From positions 186,001-250,000 of the forward strand of contig VXBP01002277.1 of NCBI GenBank assembly GCA_013400115.1: a DNA stretch of 64,000 nt, given 5' to 3'. Made by a program: the position numbers and the translations under genes. Positions 42,202 to 54,200 of this stretch are shown one piece after another (within the stretch, counting starts at the first letter, position 1; each line of letters starts with the position of its first letter). This DNA comes from Rhinopomastus cyanomelas. Taxonomy: Eukaryota; Chordata; Aves; Bucerotiformes; Rhinopomastidae. The notes beneath the pieces are model-generated. The model was not told where the DNA came from, made no database searches, and worked only from the letters and a program-made list of their open reading frames with translations.

Positions 42202-45200
42202 TGCCCGGCCCGGCCCCCCGCGCTGCGCAGACCCCGGCGGCAGCTCCCGGGGTCGGGCTCGTGTCGGGAAGGAGTTGGCAGTGCCCGCGACCTTCCTGCC
42301 GGAGCCCCCGGTCCCGCTGTGTGCGCGCTGAGCCCCGGGAGTGGAGATCTCGGATTCCCGGTGCCTGGTACCGGCTCGGGAGGCGCAGATAGGCACAGCT
42401 GCAGCTTTAGCTGGGTTTGTCATTTCAGGCGAGCCCCTTTCGGAATTAAATCGTTAAATCATCAGAGGCTGTCTGCTGCGAGTCACGGCTTTTAATACAA
42501 AGTTCCACCCGTGTGGGGCATGGCAGGCACGAGCTTCCCTCCCGGCGCAGGAGATGAGAACTTCTTGTAGGGTTTTTCTGTACTCAGCCAGGTAAAAAAA
42601 AGTTTCGGCTTTGTGTTCAGAAATATCTCAGCAACAGATTTTCTTGTGCATCCCAGATGCACTGACAGTCGTGACAGATCAGTTTCTTTAAAGTGTGCCT
42701 TAGTCTATGGCTTTGGATGTTCCAGATAGCTACACCTGTAGCTGAGGATTGGGGAAGCAGGATCGGGAATGGATCTGGGTAGAACCCGTAAAGCACAAGG
42801 GTATGTCCCTCTATAAGACAGATCGATGGCTCAGGAGTTCTGGTAGGTTCTTGTAAATCAGAAGGTCTTTTCCCCAGCCTTTCTGGTAGGGTTGTCCTGT
42901 GTTCCTGTAAGCACCTCTGTGACCATCGCTGCATTGTCCTCATAAGGGGTTAGCTACAACTGAATGCTTGTTGGTCTCTTAGATATCTTAAAACAATTGC
43001 AACAAGTCATCTCTGTAACGATAACTACATCTGCTGTTGTGTCATTGAATCATCTTCCGGCATGTCGTTATCCAGCAGTGAAAAGTACTTGCGTATCTTA
43101 TCACCATCAGCTTTCTGTTTGCTTTGGTTTTAAGAAACCAAAACTGTTTGGCATTTCTTGAGCTGGATAGACAGAAGCAGATGAGCTGTTCAGTGGGAGA
43201 AGTTAATGAGGCATTGCATAGCTAATAGATGTCCAGTTTCAGCTAAGACTTTTCTTCACCACTGTTTTTTTTTTTTCCTTCCCCTCCCCACCGGGAATCT
43301 GGTCTTGTAATGTTAATAGAGGATATCTCAGGTGACCTGTCTTGTTTCAGTATATAAAAAAAAGAAGCCATTTAACTTGATAATAGCACAACAGTATAAT
43401 TAGAGCATGTGTTACCCAAAATATTTGAAGTATTCTGAAGTAGCTCAGTGCAGTATTTTTAGATAACCTTAGTATTTGTATTTTGCCAGCCTTGACTGTT
43501 ACCTCCTCTACTGAGCTGCTGTAAGTAGATGGTCTTTTGAGGTCCCTTCCAATCCCTAACCTACTGTGATACTGTGTGATACTGCGTGAAAGACAGTGAC
43601 AGTTTTACAGCTTGGATGAATTGTTGAATTTGGCTTTAAAACAGGCCATTTATTTGAATTAGGAGACAAGGAAAACTTTGCCAGATCTTACAGTCCTCTT
43701 TCCTACCTGCTCTCTGAGAAATTTCATTGAAGAGGCAAAAATTTCATCCAGCCTGCTTTTGATGTCCCAAACAACAGCTTCCATGGCTTCCTTGGGAGAT
43801 AATTATAGCAGCTCTGATTGCTGAAAAGCGGTGGGGTTTGAATATGTGATAGATACTGCTTAGATCTTCCCTTTTTATCTTGCCATCATAACTAGTGCTA
43901 CACTCCCATCTTACACATTTTAGCATAAATTAATGTGATTAAGTCTAAAAAAACCCACGTTGTAACAGTCATGGCATAAGAACTGGGTTCCCTGTCTTTT
44001 CGCTCTTCACTCCAGTAAATCACTGCTGAGGTGCTTTGTTATTTTAGTGCATTCTTCTCATGCTGAGACTCTGCTCTGTGATACTGAACATAAGCCTTCT
44101 TGCAACAAGTCCACTTACCATATGTCAAACACTTGGTATCTGATCATTTTCACACATCTGCTTGTATACATTTGCAATAAATTTAATTAGAAGTAAGAAA
44201 TAAATCCTTTGCTTATAAAATTAGTGTCAAATGGGACTGATTTCCATTATTTGTGAAATTAAATGACAGGTCTGACACATGTTCTTTCTGAACAAAAAGC
44301 TTTAGTGCTGTTGCTGTAGTTGTAGTTACATCTTAATTCCTTGAGGGTATAGATATGGGCCTCTGGTAAGTATAGAATAGAATATATTTATGTACATAGG
44401 AGTGTGTGTGAATGTATATATTGCCTGCAGTGACTTAGTGTTTTCCTTTCCAACACGAATGCAGCAGCAATTTCTCCCCATGTTAGTGCTGCACACTTTG
44501 AAAGTTAAAGGATGCTACAGGTTCCTGATAGTCACCATCCCTGGAAGAGTATAAAAGACTCTCAGATGTAGTGTTGGGGGATCTGGTTTAGGGGTGAACT
44601 TGTAGAATAGGATTGATTGTTGGACTCGATGATCCTGAGGGTCTTTTCCAACCTGAATGATTCTATGATTTATACTCAGCCTCAATCTTGTGCTTTCCTT
44701 AGGTGATGGCTGGGATTGTAACACCAAGTCAAATAGTTTTCTGTGGCTGCACCAAGGAGAAATTCCATATGTGTGTTTAGTGCTGCTGTAACATGCAGAG
44801 GAATCTCTGGGGAGATGTTATTTCACTGTGGCAGTAGCAAGCACTAGTAAAAGCTTCTCTGGGGATGTGGAGAGCCTTGAACTGAGCAGGAGGGAGCATC
44901 CAAGGGAGGAAGGAGCTGTGCAAGAGGGATGTCCTTGGGGCAGAGAGACAAGAAGATTGTGTGAGCTGGGTAGTGCAAAAATCCATGTGAAACTATGACT
45001 AACTCCTCTGCAGTGGATTTGTAAGTTAGTGCAATAGTGCAAACACAGAACCACAGAACATTAGGGACTGGAAGGGACCTCAAAAGATCATCTAGTCCAG
45101 TCTCCCTGCCATAGAGTAAAATGCAGTAATGAGGTATTTGAGATAAATTGTACTGCAGTACAGCGAAAAGTTACTGCATTTGTATCACTTGCAGTCTTGC

Positions 45201-48200
45201 TCTCAAGTTGAGCTGTGATTTGGCACTAATATTACTTTATGTGGAACTGTGGGGAGAAATTACCAAGTGGACTTTCCTGCTTTGTAGGAGACAACAGCTT
45301 CTAGCACTTTCCAGGATACATGATTTCCCAGTTTGTCTATTAAATACTCTTTAGGAGGGGTTTTTTCTGCTGTTTCTGTAATAGAGGATGTAGGTCCAAT
45401 TGTCAGTCATCGCAGGGGGATTTTATGTTCCTGCAGCTTTATAAGTATTTCCTGACGTGCCTGGGTGGTTGAAGGATGGACATAGTTCATCTCAAAATTA
45501 CTTACCCAGAGCCTCTATTTTTTAACAGCCAGAACTAGGAGGATGTTAGGGCTCACCTAACAGCTGCACCAAAACAGCTGCATATTTTCACAGAATCACA
45601 GAGTCACAGGACATTAGGGATTGGAAGGGACCTTGGAAGATCTAGTCCAATCCCCCTGCCACAGCAGGATCACCTAGATCAAGTCACACAGGAACATGTC
45701 CAGGTGAGTTTTAAACCTCTCCAGAGAAGGAGTCTCCACAACCCTTCTGGGCAGCCTGTTCCACTGCTCCATCACCCTCGCTGTGAAGAAGTTTCTTCTA
45801 ATATTGATGTGGAACCTGCCGTGTTCCAGCTTACACACCTTTTGCCCTTTGTCCTATCAGTAGATGACACTGAGCACAGCCTGGCTCCATCCTCCTGACA
45901 CCCACCCTTCACATATTTATAGACGTTAATGAGGTCACCCCTCAGTTTCCCTTTTTCCAAGCTCAAGAGACCCAGCTCCCTCAGCCTTTTCTCATCAGGG
46001 AGATGTTCTAGCCCCTTCATCATCTTTGTGGCTCCGCGCTGGACTCTCTCCAGCAATTCTGTGTCCTTCTTGAACTTAGTGGCCCAGAACTGGACACAAG
46101 ATAGCAGATGTGGTGAAGTTCATGCTCAGCTCTTGTGACTGCTGTAGCTCACAGGATGATGGCCAGTAGTTTGTCATGATTACTGTGCATCTGCCTCTGC
46201 CCTCTCACTGCCTTCATCCCAGTCATGTCTCCACAAAGCTGAGCCTGTACTTCTGTACACAGTTGCTACCCACTCTAACATGCTCTTGAGTCATGACGCT
46301 CACTGGGCATGTCCCTCCTGTCCCCCTTCATCTGAATTATCATCAAAAGTTGTGGAGTCTCCTCTGGAGATGTTTAAAACCCACCTGGATGTGTTCCCAT
46401 GTGACTTGATCTAGACGATCCTGCTGTGGCAGAGGGATTGGACTGAATGATCTTTTGAGTTGCCTTCCAGTCCCTCATGTTCTGTGATTCTGTGAAAAGA
46501 TCATTGGTTAGCTACTCATCAGAAAAGTTTGGAGCTAGATCAAGCTGCTGGCAAAACTGATAGATGCTTTCATCACTGGGTGAGTTCATGTTTTTGGAGA
46601 TAACATGCTGGGAACCTAGTAGGGACACTGATTTATGACCTCAAAACATCCACCCTTCACATATTTTAAACATTAATGAGATCACCCCTCAGTCTCTGCT
46701 TCTCCAAGCTCAAGAGACCCAGCTCCCTCAGTCCTTCCTCCTCAGGGAGACATTCTACTCCCCTCACCATCTTCGTGGCTCTGTACTGGACTCTCTCCAG
46801 CAGTTCTGCATCTTTCTTGGACTGAAGGTCCCAGAACTGGACACAATATTCCAGATGCGGTCTCACTAGGGCAGAACTTACTAAATTCCAGTTTCTTGCA
46901 GCAATTTTCACATTTGCTCCAGTTCTGTCTTGACTTGTATCCAATCCCAGGCTGAAAATAGAATCAAAATCAGGAAAAAAAAAATTGTCACTGATTTGAG
47001 AAGTCAAATGCTCTGCTCCCATTTAAGGGGCGTAGACTACCCTAAAGGAGCTGAGAGTGACTGGGCATGCATTCAGAGGACACTTTGTACCCCCAAGTGC
47101 TGTACTGATCTTTCTGGAAAGAGAATTACAGCATGACACAGCATTAACCTGACTTCCATTCCCATTTGATTTTATGTTCTGAATGGCCCGTGAAATGCAG
47201 CTCTTGAACTATAAACATCATTAAGTGAAAATCACTTTTGATATCTTTTTCTGTTCATTCAAGATTATTCCTGCTAATCTTTAAAGGTCCAGTTGGAGAC
47301 AAAGTAAGAACATTTTATTCCTGTTTGTTAGGAAGCTGCTACTGGCTGCTTCAGAATAGTTTGAAGTTAATAACTGTCTTTTGAATACAGCCTTTTTGTC
47401 CTGATAGTGGGAGAAAAGTGAACCTAAAGACTCTGGAGTCTTCTTCTCTGGAGATGTTTAAAACCTGTCTGGCTTGATCTAGAGGATCCTGCTCTGGCAG
47501 GGGGATTGGCAGAGGTCCCTTCCAATCCCTAATGTTCTGTGATTCTGTGAAGATATTGAAGAAGGGCCTTTCCAATGAGACTCCTAACTCCAACAGCCAA
47601 GCAGAATTAAATTGTTTCAAGTATAGGAAAATCAGGCTTTTACCCAGTATCAGTCAATTTATCAGAGAGAAAAGCCATTTATACACAAGATCGCACGATC
47701 TGCCTGTAGCCAGTCGATCTGCTATTCCATAGTGTGGGACAGAACTGTGATGTCTTAAACAGGAACATTCTGGAAAACATTACCAGTGTAAGTATCGCAG
47801 TGGGTTTTGTTTGCATTGTTCAGTAGTTTAACATAGAAGGTTCCACATCAGCCTGAGAAGGAACTTCTTCACAGTGAGGGTGACGGAGCACTGGAACAGG
47901 CTGCCCAGGGGGGTTGTGGAGTCTCCTTCACTGGAGACGTTCAAGACCCGCCTGGATGTGTTCCTGTGTGACTTGGTCTAGGTGATGCTGCTGTGTCAGG
48001 GGGATTGGACTGGATGATCTTTTGAGGTCCCTTCTGATCCCTAATGATTCTATCGTTCTATGATTCTATGATCTCATAATCACAGAAGCACAGAACATTG
48101 GGGATTGGAAGGAGTCTCGAAAGATCATCTAGTCCGATACCCCCACTACCACAGGATCACCTAGACCCAGTCACATAGGAACATGTCCAAAAGGGTTTTA

Positions 48201-51200
48201 AATGTCTCATGCAAGAGAACTTCAGCCTCAGCAAAGGACCTGCTGAATTGTATTGACCTTGATGAAATTCAGTTTAGTGTGTTTGGCTGTTTGGGGTCAG
48301 TCATGGTAATAGCTGCTTCCTTAACGTTTGTGCTGTTCCAGACTGAAATCTTGACTTCCCTACAGTGCTTGGGTAAAAACAGCGTCTTTGCTGCCTCGAA
48401 GCAGCGAGCGTGTCCCCGCTGGTGATCAGAGCTGATCGCAGACAGGTCTCAGCTACTGGCTGGCAAACTAGAGTGAGGCAGCAATGGTGTTAATGCCGCA
48501 ACATTGATCTCAATTGTTTTGCACTTCTCTGCCTCTCTGCTGGCCCAGGTGTCCAGGTGCAAATAACTGAGAAAGACACTGTAAAGTAGAAGGGAGGGTT
48601 TTGACCCCTAATATACGCCCCTCAGGAGCAGTCCTCCATTTGCAGCTGCTTGAGAGAGACAACTATCGGCTCGCAGCAGGTCGGTGTAGTGCTGGTGAAA
48701 CCGGCACTGTTACAGGAGCAAAGCCCTCTCTTTCAGACCTCCTGTGGTTTGTCTCCAAGGGGTGAGCATCTCTGCAGGTCCACATACAAAATTACATCCA
48801 GCTGCACCGAGGAAATGTAGCTTGCCTTATCCCAGCGGAAGAAATTCCTTGAGAAGGACTGATCTGCAAAGCCTTTCTGTCTGCTAACGCAGCACGGATG
48901 ATTTTGTGTAGTAGATGTGAGTTGCATTAAAAGATGAGCAGGTAGCATTAGTGGTAGATCATCTCCTGTACTCTCACCTACTGAATGCATTCTTTCTGCA
49001 GCACAGAGCAGATCTTCCCTCTGTTCCAGACATGGCTGGAATTCAAAGAGGAACAAAGCGATCCCAGCCGGTATTATAATGGATAGCACCCTGAGATATT
49101 TATCCTTCACTGTCAAGGAGTTAGGCTAGATGATCTAATAGGCAATTTCCATCTGTAATGTCTGTGATTCTTCTAGTTGAAAGGCAGCTGGGGATGCAGG
49201 AGTTACAATTTCTAATTATTATTTAGTTCTGCTTTATGTCTTGGAAGTGTTTGCAGTGTTATTGCCATGAAATAGTGTGGGGTAGAATTCCTAGTCTCTG
49301 TTATTTATTAAATGAAGGCATTTTCTCTGATGGACACAAGGATTTCTCAGTGAAGAGTACCCCAGTTTGCATCCTGCTGTGCCGGCAGGATTGGACTGGA
49401 TGATCTTTCGAGGTCCCTTCCAATCCCTAATGGTCTGTGATTCTGTGAACTGAGAAGCAGAATGGTCTTAGGGTTAGGCATGAGGTGGTGCTGAGCCTCA
49501 GGCGCTGCCCCCTCACCCAGTCCTGCCTGGAGCATCGTGAGCACGTTTTGCCGTCAACTGTGAGTTACCCCTCTCTGGCTGCTGCACAGTATCCTTCTGA
49601 GGGACTGAACATCTTCCCCTCGTCATACCAAATCTGGTGCTAGTCATGGAGGTCTGCAAGCAGTTGATGTTTTTATCCAAAGCACAAGCTGCTGGAATCA
49701 GGAAGCTAGTTTTCAAGAAGAAAAAGAGTATTTTTAGATCATACAGAGCGCACTGTAAACCTTCAGAAGCTAGAGAGTAAACATATTTTTTTCCTGATTA
49801 TATTATCAGAAGGACTATTAAACCCTCAAAGATGATTTTTTAAATGAAATTCAAATTATTGTTTATGCTGGGGCTTTTCCATTTCTGTTTCCTGTCTGTG
49901 ACCTTTAATTCCATTCTTCAGCTATTGGGAAGGGGAGAAGAGACCTCCCAAGGACCCGCTAGGGACCCTTCTTCCTTTCTGCACCGCCAGAAAACAGTTG
50001 GATGCTAAAGGAGCCCTCCTTTTCTTCTTTAGCTCTGGTTTTGCCTCGTTGCAGCAATTACTTATGTCACAGAACTGCTGTAACCTCAGATTGCTTAATT
50101 GTCACTCCTGGCATTTGGGAGTGTTGATAAATGTCTTCAGCTGGAGCCTTGATTCTTTTGTTTACAGCCTCTTTAACGTCAACGTTTCGGTGACCAGAAG
50201 GACAGGGACAGAACAGTTTTACACTCCTTTCATGAAGTTTCATTTTGGTTCTTAAAAATAACCAAACCTAATTTGAAAATGACTATTTTGCTATTTATTT
50301 CCTTCTGGCTGGGCCAGGTACACGCCCACTTAGGTGCCTTTAGAGGTCTGGAATTGCCTGTGCGCAGAGATGACTAAAATTGGTTCTGAAATATGAAAAC
50401 AGAAATGGTTTTTGCTAATGAACGACCACCAACAGTGAAACTGGCAATTAACATCTTCCACATCTGCTGAGATAGTGACTGAAAACTACAAACGTGAAGC
50501 ACATAACACTTTCAGCTTGAAAGTGCCGAGCTGGCTGAGATCTGCCGTAGCTCGCGTCTCCCCTACGCCAAAGCGTGGGTTCCTCTGGGAAGGACTTTAC
50601 AGCTCCTCAGGGCACAAGATTGTCAAGGAGCCCCCTGACCCTATGGAATTCCTTGAAGAAATTCTCATGGAAGCAAAGTGGTTTCTAGCTGAGCCTATTA
50701 TGCTTTTCAGTGCTTCAACTTTCATGTCTAAACTTTAAAGCACTGAAAGTTAAGAGCTTAACTCTTGACGTACTTGGAGGCTCAGCCAGGAACCACTTAG
50801 CTGTTACTAGGAAAAAGCCCTTTGAGCCATTCCTAGGGTTAAGGAGAAACTGTTTTTATCTGACTGTGCTGTTGGCTCAGACCACCTGGTTCCATACAAC
50901 CCTTTTCCTCTCTGACTCTATGCGGTTATCTTTGGATGCTGAAGGAATGAGACTGGGAATTTGAAACTGCATTTATGCAAATCCTGATTGAGTCATCTGG
51001 GGTACTGTGGGCAGTTCAGAGTGAGGTTTGTCTGTCCTCACTTCAGCAGCTAAAAGATGTCTGTGCCTAAAGCAATCACTCAAGTTCTTCTCTGGACAAA
51101 AGAAAGAAGTAGCGATTTCTAGAGACCGAGTCCTCAGGCATGTTCTAGGAGCCAGCCGTAGGATGAAGTGAATCACTGTGGGTGCCTAGCTGGACAGATG

Positions 51201-54200
51201 AGCCCTACTGTTTATTCCTCAAGGTGTTGCAATCAAACAAGACATTTCAGAGGCAACAGAAAATGGCAAGGAAACAGGCTAAAGTCTCTGTCCCTTGAGA
51301 AGATTGGGAAGCTTACGTGTGATTGCCTTAGGAAGGACATTTATAACAAGGGATGCAATTAAAGCGGAAATCCTCCCTCCTTTGTCACCCAGAACTGGAG
51401 GCAGCGCAGTTAAAGGAAGGGAAAATTAAACGAAGAAAACAGAAGCTGAACACAATGTTTACACCAGAATACTTTTTCCAAACACTTTTGTCTGAGTCAA
51501 AATAAATTAGTTTAGAGAAATATCTTCATAAGGATTTTCTCCAGCTAGTCATAAAAGTGCTTCTGAAGAGCTGTTGTTCCTCTAAGTTGAGGTCTTGCAT
51601 CAGTTTTGCAGTACTGGGGAGCAGGGTGAGATCTAGCAAGAAGGGCAGGTTTCACTATTTCATGAGGCTGTTGGGATCACAGTGGTTGCTATGAGAGGGC
51701 TACCATGGTGGGGAATGCTGCCTGCTGGTGGGCAACAGCACTGTGCTCTGGTTATGGCACTAACGTGACCGGTGGAAGAGTTGGGAGCAGATCATGAGTA
51801 GGCTGTATACATCTCACCAAACTGGTGACTGCTGGAGTGGATTATGAGGTAGATGGAATAGTGACTGGACCGTAGGGCTCAAAAGATGGTCTTTAGTGTC
51901 ACCAAGTTGAATTAGCAATCCATTACCTCTGCATATCTCTAAAGGATCAATACTGGGGCCAGTAGAGGACTACAAGGATGATAAGGGGATGGAGCATGTG
52001 GCATCTGAGAGGAGGCTGGGCACCTTATGTATATTGGACTAGATGATCTTTCGAGGTCCCTTCTAATCTGTAATGATTCTGCTATTCTCTGTTCAGCTTT
52101 TAAGAAGAAAGAGATTTGGGGTGTCTTCTTGTCTACAATACAAGAAAGGTTTGTCCTGCCTACAAGACAAGAAGTCACTTTCAGGATGTCTTCTTGAGGG
52201 TGTCTAAAGTTAGCTGATCAGGGTGTGTCAGAGAAGATAGAGCCAAGCTTTTCACAGGGGTGCCCAGTGGGACAATGAGAGGCAGCAAAGCTGGGAAATG
52301 GGAAGTTTCAAATTCAGAATTGTCAAAAGGATGTTGAGACACTGTCAGAAGTTGCCTGGAGAAGTTGTGACATCAACACCTTTGGAGACGCTCAGAATTT
52401 TTCTGAAGAAGGACCTGAGCAATGAGTTGTTACTGGGAGAAAAATAGATTTCTTAAGTAAATGGTGCTAAACTTCCCTAATCTTACACATTTTGTTTTTG
52501 TTCTGTAGCCCCAGACAATTCAGCAGACTCTTCAAAGGACACTGCAGTACTATGAGCAGCAAGTCATTGGGTAAGTGTTAATGTGAGCCAGCAAAAGGGG
52601 CGTGATAAATGTTTTGCTCTCTGCTTCCCAAGACATAACCTTGCATCGCAGACTTAATTTTTCTCTTAAATTCTAAGAGTTGCTCTGGAGTAACTATGGA
52701 CGTGAATTATAACCTACTGTCTAGTCCTGCTTCCATGCAGTCACAGAACATTAGGGATTGCAGGGCACCTTGAAAGATCATCTAGTCCAGTCTCCACACC
52801 ACAGCAGGATCTAGACTCCATTAACATTAATATTTCCTATATAAGGAGAACAGAGAATCCTGTAGACGTATAAAATCTATTTCAATTTGCTTTTCACAGA
52901 GCCAGCTGTGAATGCTGGAAATGCTATTTGTGCTATGACCTAAGGCTCAAATCCTGCAGAATTCTGCATCAGTGCTTGTTACCTCCATAACTGTTAGGTG
53001 CTTCCAGTAATTTGCAGAAGCATGTCTGAGAGCTCATTGAGAAAAGTCATAGGTCTGGGTGATCCTGCTGTTGCAGGGGGATTGGACTAGATGATCTTTC
53101 GAGGTCCCTTCCAATCCCTAATGATTCTATGATTCTATGAAAGAATAAAAAAGAAGAAATAGCAACTACCCTCATGAAAACCTAAGACATTCTCTTGATG
53201 AAAAGAAGATCCTTTCAACCTTTTCCTTACCTGCACAAGTATTTTACTGCCACAGGTAACTTCCTTTTCCTAGCAGAACCCAAGTATGACTGCATGTCTC
53301 TCTCCGTTAGACGGCTGTGGCGTACGACGAATGAAGAGTGCTGTCCTCTGAATTCCATTACATGGTTGTAATGGAGATTTTTTCCCCAGGCTATATTGAG
53401 GGTCTTTTTAGAATTCATGACAGATTCGAATCTCCTTGCACTGGAGGGAATTGCCTGTGCCTTTTCTCAAGTGTTTGGTTAAAATTCATAGGATGCACGA
53501 GCTTGGTAAATGATACAGTGGCTGGCTCCCGAGGGCAGTGAGGAAGCTGGTCCTGGCAGGTAGTTGTCATGTCTGCTGTGGGGCACACTGGGGTGAAGCC
53601 TGGCTGCTAATTTTTTCAGTTGCTGAAAAACATCACTTGAAAGTGCCCATTAGGAGACTTCAGAGGACGATGCAATGCCTTGAGGAAAGCAGGTCTGCAA
53701 CAGCAATGGAGCTTTTTATTTATGGCCATGTGTGGCTTAGATGGACTTTTTTAATGGACAAAGTCTAAAACCAGGACACTCCAAAAACTGTAATTCCTAT
53801 GATCCTGTTTTTTTGAACATCACTATGAGGTGGTTCAAGTAGCACCTGTCTTTTGTGATGTCCTGTATTTGCCCTGCCCTGTGATCTTTATTATTGCTGC
53901 ATGTTGGTGGGTTGACCTTAGACTGCTGCTGTATCCCCTGCTGTCTTGCTCTTGTGCCTTAGCAGGACAGGAAAATATAATTAAACCAGCTTGTAAGCTG
54001 AGATAAAGACCCTCCTGACTCTATTACCTCCTCTGAGGAAATGGAAGTACCTGCCCTGAGCAGTACTGGGTGATGGAGGCTGTGGTGAGTTCATAACAGC
54101 ACCTTTCTGCTGCTCCATCCCCTTGTTCTCCTGCTGTGCCTTGGCCTTTCCACAGGCAACATGAGCCTGCTCTGGCATGAGGTTTCTTCACAGGCTACAG

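Larger units (their letters stand above)
41540..42440. promoter_or_regulatory. GUCY1A2: CpG island, promoter region of GUCY1A2
   Basis: GC content and CpG density rise sharply from about 41540 and fall off by about 42440. The block holds GC boxes (for example GGGGCGGGGGGAGG near 41971-41985), a GGA triplet run at 41998-42031, a CAG/CCG run at 42121-42142 and the 50-N gap. It is the only CpG island on this side of the window and lies upstream of exons 2 and 3 of GUCY1A2, so promoter function and exon 1 are assigned here by context. Confidence 0.75.
42441..52508 (+). other. GUCY1A2: GUCY1A2 intron 1
   Basis: About 10 kb with numerous CR1 copies listed separately. The stretches 42450-43520, 43590-44530, 44675-45045, 45120-45585, 46880-47425, 48215-49115 and 49450-51950 contain nothing I can name. 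A T12 tract lies near 43264-43276. The open frames within them lack family features. Confidence 0.7.

Noticed and set aside
41549..42423. Long overlapping frames with poly-Glu, poly-Arg, poly-Ser or poly-Leu around the CpG island
   Set aside because: They arise from the GGA repeat and high GC, run on both strands at once and cross the N gap. None shows family sequence.
48733..49116. 127-codon minus-strand frame in GUCY1A2 intron 1
   Set aside because: No splice context, family resemblance or repeat identity. Its length is within chance for 64 kb.
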